64,000 nucleotides of DNA from Tenuifilum sp. 4138str. Its GTDB lineage: Bacteria; Bacteroidota; Bacteroidia; Bacteroidales; Tenuifilaceae. Position numbers and translations under genes: made by a program. The stretch is from NCBI RefSeq assembly GCF_041102575.1, contig NZ_JBGCUE010000011.1, positions 62,001 through 126,000 on the forward strand. Reading direction: 5' to 3'. Of the stretch, positions 1-7,671 are shown piece after piece. The first letter of the stretch is position 1, and every line of letters begins with the position of its first letter. The notes under the pieces were generated by a model. It did not search any database. It was given only the letters and a program-made list of their open reading frames with translations, and had not been told where the DNA came from.

Positions 1-351
1 GATGTGTTCGGTATTCGTGAGGCAAGTCAATACTACTTTGGCAAAAAGCCCAGTTCACTTACGCTTCCCGAAGCTTTATTCCTTGCCTACATAATCCCCA
101 GGCCAGCTAAGTTTCGTTACCTATTCGTTACCGAAGGGAAGCTTAAGCCCTTTGTAACTGAAAGCTTCATGTTTGTGGCAAATAAAATGCTAAACCGCGG
201 AAACATCACTCAGCAAGACTATGATAATCTGGCCACCAATCCTCAGGTAACCCTTACTGGGCCGGCAAAAGATTTACTGAAAAAAGAGTCATCATCGGAA
301 AATATCGATTCTGAAGCCAATTTTACTGAACAGGAAAAGGAAACAAATTAG
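1..351 (+). CDS. Peptidoglycan glycosyltransferase (GT51 family), C-terminal part
   Basis: Open at the left edge; reading starts at base 1 with Asp-Val-Phe-Gly, so the GTG at base 4 is an internal Val codon, not a start. The first 40 residues (FGIREASQYYFGK, then LTLPEALFLA and a PRP motif) match the end of the GT51 transglycosylase domain, which polymerises lipid II into glycan strands in the periplasm. No transpeptidase domain follows: the protein ends about 75 residues after the GT51 signature in an acidic Ser/Glu-rich tail. It is therefore a monofunctional glycosyltransferase or a long Bacteroidota version with its extra domain upstream. The family call is firm; the full architecture cannot be seen. 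Confidence 0.8.
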   Translation, partial: DVFGIREASQYYFGKKPSSLTLPEALFLAYIIPRPAKFRYLFVTEGKLKPFVTESFMFVANKMLNRGNITQQDYDNLATNPQVTLTGPAKDLLKKESSSENIDSEANFTEQEKETN

Positions 352-420
352 TATCAACCCCTTTACATCGCCCTAAAAATTCATTAAATTTATGGGTGTA
401 AACCAAATCGGATTGATGCT

Positions 421-1089
421 ATGAACACACAGGTATCAAAGAATATTGAAGCAGTTGCTGAAAGTATTCAATGGTTTGGGCAAGCAGCAGTAAAAATCAT
501 GAACTGCGGAAAGGTAATATACATCGACCCATACCAAATAAAAGGGAACGATAAAGCCGATTTAATTCTAATAACTCACTCCCACTTTGACCACTTTTCG
601 CCCGACGATATAAAAAAAATTGTAGCCCCACATTCGTGGATACTATGTCCATCCGATGTTGCCGATGAAGCCCAAAAATTTGGAGCAGCCAAGGTGATTT
701 CAGTTCAGCCTGGCTTTAACGATGAATGGCATGGCATTGAAATTAAGACCGTTCCCATGTATAACGTAACTAAAACCGACAAGCACCCAAAATCAAAAAA
801 TTGGGTGGGCTACCTGCTTAACCTATGCCATGTTTGGCTTTACCACACCGGCGATACTGAGCGTATTCCCGAGATGAAGAGCATTAAAACTGATATAATA
901 CTGCTACCCTTAGGCCAAACCTACACCATGAACAGCGTTGACGATGCGGTTGCCGCCGTACTCGACACTGGCGCAAGTGTTGCTATCCCTATACATTACG
1001 GGATGTATGAGGGAACCACTGCCGATGTGGATAAGTTTAAGGAATTGCTTAAAGATAAAGTTGAAGTAATAGTGCTACCAAAATCCTAG
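421..1089 (+). CDS. Metallo-beta-lactamase-fold hydrolase (UlaG/YtkL-like)
   Basis: A 222-residue cytoplasmic protein with no signal peptide. The HSHFDHF motif at residues 53-59 is the HxHxDH di-metal site of the metallo-beta-lactamase fold; further ligands are the His of YHTGDTE (about 140-146) and of IPIHYG near residue 190. Length and motif spacing fit the small UlaG/UPF0173-like metal-dependent hydrolases. Substrate is not predictable. It begins 69 bp after the GT51 gene and ends 4 bp before the convergent phosphatase gene, so it is probably monocistronic. Confidence 0.8.
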   Translation: MNTQVSKNIEAVAESIQWFGQAAVKIMNCGKVIYIDPYQIKGNDKADLILITHSHFDHFSPDDIKKIVAPHSWILCPSDVADEAQKFGAAKVISVQPGFNDEWHGIEIKTVPMYNVTKTDKHPKSKNWVGYLLNLCHVWLYHTGDTERIPEMKSIKTDIILLPLGQTYTMNSVDDAVAAVLDTGASVAIPIHYGMYEGTTADVDKFKELLKDKVEVIVLPKS

Positions 1090-1093
1090 CTTG

Positions 1094-1792
1094 TTAGTCG
1101 AGGCACTCCACAAACTCCAGCCTCCAGTTTTCAAGCTGGAGTGCTGTTAGGTATCCTGTTCCTGGAATGTAAAGTCCCTTGTAAACACAGCCAGCGTCCA
1201 AATCATAAAGCCGACGCTGAGTATCCTTAAACTCTTCTACTATTTTTGCTAATGCCCGTGGAGTATGGCCATGAATAATTTTATAGCCGGGCATAAAGCT
1301 GCTAGGGACTTCGGTTGGACGGTTCCACAGCATAGCATACTCATCGGCAAATGGATTTGGCAGCTCATAGTTAAAACCTCCATGAACCAGTAGATACTGA
1401 TTATCGACTACTACGTAAGGTTTTAGAGATGTAAAGAAATTCAAATGCCGTTTAGGCAAAAAACCATAATCTGTATCAATTGCTGTTACAATTGACTCGT
1501 ACTGATGCATAGTAGCAAAGCCTGAATTCATTAACCAGAGACTCATTTCGTAATCGCCCTTAATGCAGTCGAGCATCATTTGCTCGTGATTGCCCTTTAG
1601 GCAGGTAATATTAAAACCCTCATCAATTAAGTTTATGAGATATTCTATAACACCAGGTGTGTCAGGGCCTCTATCTATATAATCACCCAGAAAGAATAGC
1701 CTATCGGTTTTACAAACCGAAAGTTTTACCTCCAATAAAAATCGAAGGGTTTTTGAACAGCCATGAATGTCGGGGATTATAAAAGTTCTCAT
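1094..1792 (-). CDS. Metallophosphatase of the serine/threonine phosphatase / ApaH-like family
   Basis: A 232-residue calcineurin-fold phosphoesterase. All metal-site blocks are visible: DIHG (residues 8-11), GDYIDRG (36-42), GNHE (67-70), VHGG (136-139) and HGHTP near 175. This is the GDxxDRG/GNHD/HGG set shared by bacterial PP2A-like phosphatases (PrpE type) and symmetrical Ap4A hydrolases. Whether it acts on phosphoproteins or dinucleoside polyphosphates cannot be told from sequence. It is divergent from ttcA; the two starts are only 58 bp apart when the downstream ttcA start is used. Confidence 0.85.
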   Translation of the reverse strand: MRTFIIPDIHGCSKTLRFLLEVKLSVCKTDRLFFLGDYIDRGPDTPGVIEYLINLIDEGFNITCLKGNHEQMMLDCIKGDYEMSLWLMNSGFATMHQYESIVTAIDTDYGFLPKRHLNFFTSLKPYVVVDNQYLLVHGGFNYELPNPFADEYAMLWNRPTEVPSSFMPGYKIIHGHTPRALAKIVEEFKDTQRRLYDLDAGCVYKGLYIPGTGYLTALQLENWRLEFVECLD

Positions 1793-1825
1793 GGTAATGG
1801 TTTATATAAATTTAACACGAAAAAT

Positions 1826-1833
1826 TAACTTTG
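1826..1833 (+). promoter_or_regulatory. Candidate -7 box for ttcA
   Basis: TAACTTTG fits the Bacteroidota -7 consensus TAnnTTTG and ends 17 bp before the preferred ttcA ATG at 1851. No convincing -33 TTG was found at the right spacing, so support is moderate. Confidence 0.4.
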
Positions 1834-1850
1834 CCAAGTTTTTTGTAGTT

Positions 1851-2597
1851 ATGGCAAGCGGATACATTATAAAAAAACTTCAAGGGAAAGTTAATCAGGC
1901 CATTTACGGTTATAATCTAATTGACCAGGGCGATAAAATCATGGTTGGTTTATCGGGTGGGAAGGATAGCTACGCTCTGCTGGACTTACTGGTAAACCGT
2001 CGGAAAGTTCTTCCCATCGGTTTTGAGCTACACGCCTGCCACGTTCAGGCTACCGATATGACCTACCGCGCCGATATTGAATTCATGGAGCAATACTGTG
2101 CCCAAAACAACGTGAAATTCCACTTGCGTCAAATCAGTGTAGAGTACAACCCAAACGATAGGAAACCTGCATGCTTTATTTGCAGCTGGAAACGAAGGAA
2201 AATGCTATTCACAACTACCCGCGAGGCCGGTTGTAATAAGCTGGCGCTGGGGCATCACCTGGACGATGCCATTGAAACCCTACTCCTCAACATGATTAAT
2301 CACTCATCAATAAGCTCTATTCCCCCTAAGCTCTCAATGTTTAACGGCGAGGTTTTCCTAATCCGACCGTTAACTACCTGCCTGGATAAGGAGTTGGAAA
2401 AGTATAGCCAGCTTTTGGGTTTTCCATCGGAAAAGGAACTTTGCCAGTTCGATAAGGATACACACCGTAATACTGTCCGTGAACTAATCCAGCACATGGA
2501 AAAGATAAACCGCGATGCCCGCGAAAACATTTACCGCTCCATGCAAAACATCTTCGATGAGTATATTGTTACCAAGCCCCGTAAAAAGGGGAACTAG
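1851..2597 (+). CDS. ttcA: tRNA 2-thiocytidine(32) synthetase TtcA
   Basis: A 248-residue adenylating thiolase that makes 2-thiocytidine at tRNA position 32. The PP-loop SGGKDS is at residues 35-40, the Fe-S/sulfur-transfer pair CFIC at 108-111, and GHHLDDAIET at 134-143; C198 may be the third cluster ligand. TtcA enzymes use a [4Fe-4S] cluster and ATP. The frame is open from 1767, but that start overlaps the divergent phosphatase gene and precedes the candidate promoter, so ATG 1851 is chosen. It meets trkH stop-to-stop with no gap (2597/2598). Confidence 0.9.
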   Translation: MASGYIIKKLQGKVNQAIYGYNLIDQGDKIMVGLSGGKDSYALLDLLVNRRKVLPIGFELHACHVQATDMTYRADIEFMEQYCAQNNVKFHLRQISVEYNPNDRKPACFICSWKRRKMLFTTTREAGCNKLALGHHLDDAIETLLLNMINHSSISSIPPKLSMFNGEVFLIRPLTTCLDKELEKYSQLLGFPSEKELCQFDKDTHRNTVRELIQHMEKINRDARENIYRSMQNIFDEYIVTKPRKKGN

Positions 2598-4037
2598 CTA
2601 TCGCCACGACCTAACCATGAACAGGAGCAGCAAACCAAAAATTTCCAAACGGCCAAGCAGCATATCGAACGAAAGGACAAGCAGAGCCGAATCGGATAGC
2701 ATAGAGTAATTTGACATTGACCCAACCAATCCAAAGCCAGGGCCTGCATTTCCCATACAAGCAGCAGAAGCTGAAAGCGATGTTAAACTATCGTATCCTA
2801 AACCGGTAAGAATTAGAGTGCTAACGAATAATACCAAAATATAGAAAACGATAAACTGAACCACAGAATTTACAATCTCATCGTTTATTACGCTCTTACC
2901 TATCCGAACAGGAATAACAGCCTGTGGGTGCTGAATTTTTAGGATTTGACTTTTCAGCGCATGGAAAAAGATTACCACCCTATCGAGCTTCATACCCCCG
3001 GCTGTTGAACCAGCACAAGCGCATTGAATGGTGAAGAATATTATGATTAGTATTGAAAATGGTGGCCAAATTGATGAATCGGCATTGGCAAAACCTGTTG
3101 TGGTCGATAACGATACCACTTGGAATGCTGCATACCTTATGCTCTCACCCCATGTAGGGTATATTTTACCATGCAGGTTAACTGATACCAATGCAATACC
3201 TATGATAGTAATCCAAAAGTAATACTTAACAATTGGGGAATTAAAAATATTTTTCTTTTTTAGGGTAATTGTGGAGTACAGTAACCCAAAATGAATTCCC
3301 GAAAAGAACATGAACACTATAAAGATGATATCTATTGGAACACTGTTGAAATAGGCTACACTATTGTTTTTTGTTGAAAACCCCCCTGTTGCTACAGTGG
3401 CAAATGCGTGGTTAACCGCATCGAACAATCCCATTCCAAACATTTTGAGCAGTATAACCTGAGTAACGGTAAGTCCTAAGTAAACCACCAGGATTACATT
3501 CAGCATTTTTCGAGTTCTGTACCTAAAATTTTCCTGCGCCAGCGGCGAAATCTCCATTTTTGAAAGGGTCATCTGGGCTTTACCCAACGATGGTAAAATG
3601 ATTAGTACAAACACCACTATTCCTATACCTCCCACCCAGTGCATGGATGAGCGCCAAAACAGAATTCCTTTTGGTAGCGCCTCAACATTGGTTAGAATGG
3701 ATGCACCTGTTGTGGTATAACCGGAAACACTCTCGAATAAGGCCTTAACAAAGGTAAACTCGCCTCCATAAAGCAATAGCGGTAAGGAACCAATAAAGCA
3801 CGATAAAATCCAGCTAAGAACCACAACCAGGTAACCCTCCTTGTTTGAAAGGTCGGTGGCCTTAGGGACAAAAACCAAAGGGAATACTCCCCAAAGCAGA
3901 GTTATTAAAAAGCTGAAAAGCAAGGGCAATTGCCCAGCATCCTTATTATACAACGATATCAAAAACGATACAAAGATAAATGCTGCATTAAATAGCATTA
4001 CCATACCAATGTATCGGATTATCACATGTGGTCTCAT
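2598..4037 (-). CDS. trkH: TrkH-family potassium uptake channel subunit
   Basis: A 479-residue polytopic inner-membrane protein. Four selectivity-filter P-loops can be read: TTTGAS (108-113), ATVATGGFST (213-222), STTTGFA (311-317) and MGNAGPGFG (428-436), each with the K+-coordinating Gly. TrkH/KtrB subunits form the K+ pore and are normally gated by a cytoplasmic NAD(H)/nucleotide-binding TrkA/KtrA ring. No trkA lies next to it. Instead, its ATG overlaps the stop of an upstream HAMP-domain receptor by 4 bp, implying translational coupling. Function call firm; partner unknown. Confidence 0.92.
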   Translation of the reverse strand: MRPHVIIRYIGMVMLFNAAFIFVSFLISLYNKDAGQLPLLFSFLITLLWGVFPLVFVPKATDLSNKEGYLVVVLSWILSCFIGSLPLLLYGGEFTFVKALFESVSGYTTTGASILTNVEALPKGILFWRSSMHWVGGIGIVVFVLIILPSLGKAQMTLSKMEISPLAQENFRYRTRKMLNVILVVYLGLTVTQVILLKMFGMGLFDAVNHAFATVATGGFSTKNNSVAYFNSVPIDIIFIVFMFFSGIHFGLLYSTITLKKKNIFNSPIVKYYFWITIIGIALVSVNLHGKIYPTWGESIRYAAFQVVSLSTTTGFANADSSIWPPFSILIIIFFTIQCACAGSTAGGMKLDRVVIFFHALKSQILKIQHPQAVIPVRIGKSVINDEIVNSVVQFIVFYILVLFVSTLILTGLGYDSLTSLSASAACMGNAGPGFGLVGSMSNYSMLSDSALLVLSFDMLLGRLEIFGLLLLFMVRSWR

Positions 4038-4795
4038 TCGTTCTTCTTTTGAATGCTCTTGGTAAGAATTAGGTCCTTAACCGACTCGTTAAGCTCAAAC
4101 ATCTCATCGCGGGTTTCTATTGTTACATCGTACTGTCTTCTATACTTTGTAAAATTCTGAATCCCTTTTGTTATTCTTTTTATTGGGCTTAACAGATAGT
4201 ATGAAATCATGTAGTTGAAAATAATAGTAAAAATAACGCTGGTAATAACAATTATGAGTCCTGGTAAAATGGTCCTGTAAGGGCTTTTTTCCAGTACAGA
4301 AACCATTTGGTTCAGGTTTTGCTGGTTGAGGGTTAATAAATCCTCCACATTGCGTCGCACTTCTTCAAGTGCAGGATTAACATCGGTTAGGTATTTTTGA
4401 AGGCTTGGCGATGGTTCATTAATAAACCCTTCAGCCTTAGCTTTGAATTTTGAGAATGCCAAAGCAATTGAATCAACTGTGCCTGCCTCGCCAGGTATGG
4501 TCAGGTTGTTCGATGCCTTTAGCAGATTGTCGTTGAATGTTGACACCGCATTACCAAAAAGGGAATTTGCCTTTTCCTTATCACCCTGAATGGATAACAT
4601 AACAGCCCTTTCCTGTAGGCTTAAGCTAAAGTTCATCTGCTTTGAGAAATCGATACTCCGGTAGTTGTCCATAAGAAGCCTATTGACCTGATTTCCCAGC
4701 TTGGTAAGCTCATAAATGGATATTAACCCTGAAATAACCAGCATTATACCAAGTATGGCAAAGCCAGTTATTATCTTGTAACGAATTTTGAACAT
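4034..4795 (-). CDS. Membrane receptor with periplasmic helical domain and HAMP, no output domain
   Basis: A 253-residue protein with TM1 at about 7-27, a mostly helical periplasmic region (30-172, resembling four-helix-bundle chemoreceptor sensors), TM2 at about 175-198 and a HAMP-like segment (200-245: SPIKRITKGI through FELNESVKDL). It stops right after HAMP; no kinase, methyl-accepting or cyclase domain follows. The stop overlaps the trkH ATG (ATGA, 4034-4037), so the two are co-translated. I infer a signal-receiving partner of the K+ channel or a truncated receptor. Whole-family identity is not recognised. Confidence 0.6.
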   Translation of the reverse strand: MFKIRYKIITGFAILGIMLVISGLISIYELTKLGNQVNRLLMDNYRSIDFSKQMNFSLSLQERAVMLSIQGDKEKANSLFGNAVSTFNDNLLKASNNLTIPGEAGTVDSIALAFSKFKAKAEGFINEPSPSLQKYLTDVNPALEEVRRNVEDLLTLNQQNLNQMVSVLEKSPYRTILPGLIIVITSVIFTIIFNYMISYYLLSPIKRITKGIQNFTKYRRQYDVTIETRDEMFELNESVKDLILTKSIQKKNE

Positions 4796-5128
4796 GGTAT
4801 CAGTGTATTATTGTCCTTTATACAGTATCACATCAGCAAATTCTGACAATTTAAAAATATATGCAAATGTATAACTAAAGCTCTATAGCTATTCACCAAA
4901 TACGAACTAAATGTTCAGTTCACACAACTATTCGGGAAAGATAAACACATTTTGTAATATCAAAATCTGCAAATCCCAGTATTTACAGCATGACGTTAAA
5001 AAAAAGTTGATGCTAGATAACATGTAGAGTTTCTAGTCCTGCATCAACCTACGATGACATATAATCATATTAACCTGCGCAAGTTTTTTGTAACTTGGTT
5101 GTCTATTCATGAAACAGTTTTCCATTCC
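4796..5128. other. Intergenic region between the divergent receptor/trkH and sigma operons
   Basis: About 330 bp without a supported gene. On the minus strand TACATTTG (4864-4871) fits a Bacteroidota -7 box for the receptor-trkH pair, 69 bp before its ATG. Nearer the sigma gene, 8-bp inverted arms GTTGATGC (5006-5013) and GCATCAAC (5041-5048) enclose 27 nt. Nothing else was recognised. Confidence 0.4.
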
Positions 5129-5701
5129 ATGGACGAGAAAGAGTTAGTTCAACAAGTTGTTCAACATAATAATCATGAAGCCTTTAGCATTTTAGTTGAA
5201 AGGTACAAAAAAATGGTTATTACCACCTGTATGGGCTTTTTAGGTAACTTTCACGATGCCGAAGATATTGCACAAGATGTGTTTGTTGAGCTATACGAGT
5301 CGTTGCCTGAATTCCGAAACGAGTCGAAACTCTCCACCTGGCTTTACCGAATAGCAGTAAACAAATCGCTCAACTTTTTAAGGCGTAAAAAAAGGGAAAC
5401 ATTCTTACAAAACTTTTTGGGAAACAGGACAAAAGATAGTGCTGGACAAACAATTGACGAAATTATTGGGAAACAGCATTCTGATAGTAACATTGAATTG
5501 AGAGAACAGCATAAACAGCTTCGGCAAGCAATGGGCATGCTACCCGAAAATCAGCGAATTGCTTTGGTACTTAGTACATACCATGAACTTTCGTACAAAG
5601 AGATTGCAGAAGTAATGGAGACTTCGGTCTCGTCGGTTGAGTCGCTTTTATTCAGGGCTAAAAATAACCTGCGCAAGATAATGGTTAAAACAAAACCCTA
5701 A
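5129..5701 (+). CDS. ECF-type RNA polymerase sigma-70 factor
   Basis: A 190-residue sigma factor when started at ATG 5129 (MDEKELVQQVV), the usual family start; an in-frame ATG at 5054 adds 25 residues that do not look like sigma sequence. Region 2 includes DAEDIAQDVFVELY and the -10-binding helix with STWLYRIAVNKSLNFLRR; region 4 includes LPENQRIALVLSTYHELSYKEIAEVM and SVSSVESLLFRAKNNLRK, the -35-binding helix-turn-helix. It is followed by its presumed anti-sigma factor and two Spy/CpxP-like genes, so it probably answers envelope or metal stress. Confidence 0.9.
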   Translation: MDEKELVQQVVQHNNHEAFSILVERYKKMVITTCMGFLGNFHDAEDIAQDVFVELYESLPEFRNESKLSTWLYRIAVNKSLNFLRRKKRETFLQNFLGNRTKDSAGQTIDEIIGKQHSDSNIELREQHKQLRQAMGMLPENQRIALVLSTYHELSYKEIAEVMETSVSSVESLLFRAKNNLRKIMVKTKP

Positions 5702-5765
5702 AAAAAGAAAAAGGGTAACGCAAGTTTTAAGATATAAAGTTGTCAAACTAAAAAAACAAAATAAA

Positions 5766-6215
5766 ATGAGGTGCAAAGAAGTAAATAGTCTAATGGAGGG
5801 TTACCTTAAAGGCCAACTTAATGGTAATGCTCAACTTAGAGTAGAGGAGCATTTAGGCGCTTGCACCAAGTGTCAGCACAATTTTGTAATCCACAAATCA
5901 CTAAAAGAACTTGCAAACGAAGAGGCTTCAGGATACACCGATAATCCATTCTTCGCAAGCAGGGTAATTAGCAGAGTTGAGGCTCGCAAAATTCCTAGCC
6001 ATATTGAATTTAGAACACGTTTAATTGGATATGCTGCTGTGGCAGCTGCATTGGCAATAGGATTATTCATTGGAAACCAACTTGGTACACTGGGAAGTAA
6101 AGTTATTTCAACAAATACCAATGCCGAAATGCTTGCTGAGGAGTACATTCCATCTGGAACCGAAACCATTTATGAGTACGACTTTGAAGAGCTTCAAAAT
6201 CTTAATGAAAAATAA
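5766..6215 (+). CDS. Zinc-finger anti-sigma factor
   Basis: A 149-residue single-pass membrane protein. The N-terminal anti-sigma domain carries H29-x3-C33-x2-C36, the zinc-binding HxxxCxxC of ZAS-type anti-sigma factors. A hydrophobic helix at about 88-104 anchors it, and a 45-residue periplasmic tail follows. Such proteins hold their cognate ECF sigma factor inactive until a signal is sensed. It lies 64 bp after the sigma gene and 3 bp before the next gene, in the same operon. Confidence 0.85.
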   Translation: MRCKEVNSLMEGYLKGQLNGNAQLRVEEHLGACTKCQHNFVIHKSLKELANEEASGYTDNPFFASRVISRVEARKIPSHIEFRTRLIGYAAVAAALAIGLFIGNQLGTLGSKVISTNTNAEMLAEEYIPSGTETIYEYDFEELQNLNEK

Positions 6216-6218
6216 ATC

Positions 6219-6767
6219 ATGAACTACTTTACCAAAACACGAGTGCTTGTAGCAATAATTGTAGTATTAGGAGTAACCTTACTGGCTACAATAGGCACAA
6301 TGGTTTACGGCTACTACAAACAAAAACAGTTTGCTGACAATGTAGCCCGTAACCCGCAGGAACGAATGGAACAGCAAGCCAATTTTTTACGCGATAGGCT
6401 AAATCTTACACCCAGCCAGGAGGATATTTTCAGAAAATCTCGCGACGAGTTCCATGAAAAGACAGTTGATATTAACAGAAAGCTTCAAAGGGTTTCAATT
6501 GAAATTATCAATGAGCTTTCGTCGCCTGAACCGGATTTAAAACTTATCGATTCACTGGTTGAACATTATGGCGAGCTCCATAAGGCTGAAAAAAAGGTTA
6601 TGATTGACCACCTGATGGAGATCAAGAGTGCATGCACTCCTGAACAGTTCCAAAAATTTCAAAGAATTGTGGAGCATTCGCAACGCCGAATGATGCAACG
6701 ACATCGACAAAGATTTCAAAACGAACGCATGCGTAGGGGCGATTCTATTCCACCCCGAATTCAATAA
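6219..6767 (+). CDS. Membrane-anchored Spy/CpxP/CnrX-like periplasmic sensor protein
   Basis: A 182-residue protein with an N-terminal membrane helix (about 8-30) and a helical periplasmic domain. LNLTPSQEDIF near residue 63 is the LTxxQ motif of the CpxP/Spy/ZraP superfamily, and TPEQFQKFQRIVEH repeats it. The C-terminus is Arg/Met/His-rich. By position after sigma and anti-sigma genes it could act like CnrX, a membrane-tethered sensor that releases the sigma factor. That role is inference; the fold call is well supported. Confidence 0.7.
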   Translation: MNYFTKTRVLVAIIVVLGVTLLATIGTMVYGYYKQKQFADNVARNPQERMEQQANFLRDRLNLTPSQEDIFRKSRDEFHEKTVDINRKLQRVSIEIINELSSPEPDLKLIDSLVEHYGELHKAEKKVMIDHLMEIKSACTPEQFQKFQRIVEHSQRRMMQRHRQRFQNERMRRGDSIPPRIQ

Positions 6768-6798
6768 AACTGACGTTTAACTATTAAAATTTAAGGCA

Positions 6799-7290
6799 AT
6801 GAAACGTATTGGAAACATTATGATGGTAGTGCTACTTTTAGTATCTACAATGGGTATGGCTCAAGGGCCAAGATTCCGAGGTGGCGATGGAAATACCATG
6901 CAAACAGCTGGAAAAGGTTACTGCTACCTAAATCTAACCCCTGAGCAGGAGCAAAAAATTAACGACCTTCGGGTTAAACACCTAAAAGAAATAACACCGC
7001 TCCGTAACGAGCTTAGCGAAAAGCAAGCGCATTTGAGAACACTTGAATCGGCTGATAAACCCGATATGGCAGCCATTAACAAAACAATCGATGAGATTAC
7101 CTCAATCAAAGCAAAACTTATGAAAGCACGTGTAGCCCACAGGGCTGAGGTTTCGCAACTACTAACTGATGAACAACGTGTCCTGTTTAACGCACGTGGC
7201 CAAAAAGGTAAGGGCATGAGAGGACATCGCGGTAATATGCGCGGCGGTTACGGAATGGGAATGGGCTTAGGACCATGCATGGGCAACTAG
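6799..7290 (+). CDS. Secreted Spy/CpxP/ZraP-like periplasmic protein with Gly/Met-rich tail
   Basis: A 163-residue exported protein: signal peptide residues 1-21 ending MGMAQ, then a helical hairpin with LNLTPEQEQKI and LLTDEQRVLF, the LTxxQ motifs of Spy/CpxP chaperones. The final 30 residues are rich in Gly, Met, Arg and His with one Cys, resembling the metal-binding tail of ZraP. It is the last gene of the sigma-factor operon, followed by a strong terminator. Likely a stress-induced periplasmic chaperone or metal buffer. Confidence 0.75.
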   Translation: MKRIGNIMMVVLLLVSTMGMAQGPRFRGGDGNTMQTAGKGYCYLNLTPEQEQKINDLRVKHLKEITPLRNELSEKQAHLRTLESADKPDMAAINKTIDEITSIKAKLMKARVAHRAEVSQLLTDEQRVLFNARGQKGKGMRGHRGNMRGGYGMGMGLGPCMGN

Positions 7291-7311
7291 CCAATGGGGA
7301 TCTAACATCCT

Positions 7312-7342
7312 AAAAAAGGCACTCATAATGGGTGCCTTTTTT
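7312..7342 (+). terminator. Rho-independent terminator of the sigma-factor operon
   Basis: An A-run, stem GGCAC/GGTGCC with a 7-8-nt loop, and TTTTTT. It lies 22 bp after the Spy-like stop codon. Confidence 0.8.
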
Positions 7343-7671
7343 GTTGTTCGTTAAAACGACCTCACACTTAGCCCCCCTGAGAGGGAATGGAAGGGGAAAA
7401 AGCAAACATGGACATAAAAGCCTAACCCTTGAATTGGATTACCCTTGCTATAAATATTATGTCCGTCCGGGGCTACCCACCTCAAACTTGAAAGAGATTC
7501 CTCGCATATACTAGGAATGATAAATCCCATGGCATCCTTAGTAACTTTGTCATGCTGAGCAAAGTCAAAGCTTCTCTTTGTACCTTCTACACATTTTTAA
7601 TGAGATTCCATTACCTAAACTAAAATTGTTTTTTTTTAGTATTTTTGCGGGAAATTTGAAAGCATATACCT
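7343..7671. other. Intergenic region with degenerate Bacteroidota repeat remnants
   Basis: About 330 bp with no supported gene; the 60-codon open frame at 7332-7514 lacks a good start and starts inside the terminator. The region holds CCCCCCTGAGAGGG (about 7370-7384) and, at 7549-7582, GTCATGCTGAGC followed by AAAGTCAAAGCTTCTC. The latter resembles a phrase scattered through many Bacteroidota intergenic regions. TATTTTTG at 7640-7647 is a candidate -7 box for the agmatinase gene. Confidence 0.45.

Noticed and set aside
1767-1850. Upstream in-frame start for ttcA
   Set aside because: It would overlap the divergent phosphatase gene and sit before the candidate -7 box; TtcA proteins start as at 1851.
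1831-5093. Shared word CAAGTTTTTTGTA before ttcA and before the sigma gene
   Set aside because: Thirteen identical bases in T-rich leaders at 1835 and 5078 are too few, and the genes have no common function; kept only as a note.
7332-7514. 60-residue open frame after the Spy-like gene
   Set aside because: It starts inside the terminator hairpin and covers degenerate repeat-like sequence; no ribosome-binding site or domain.
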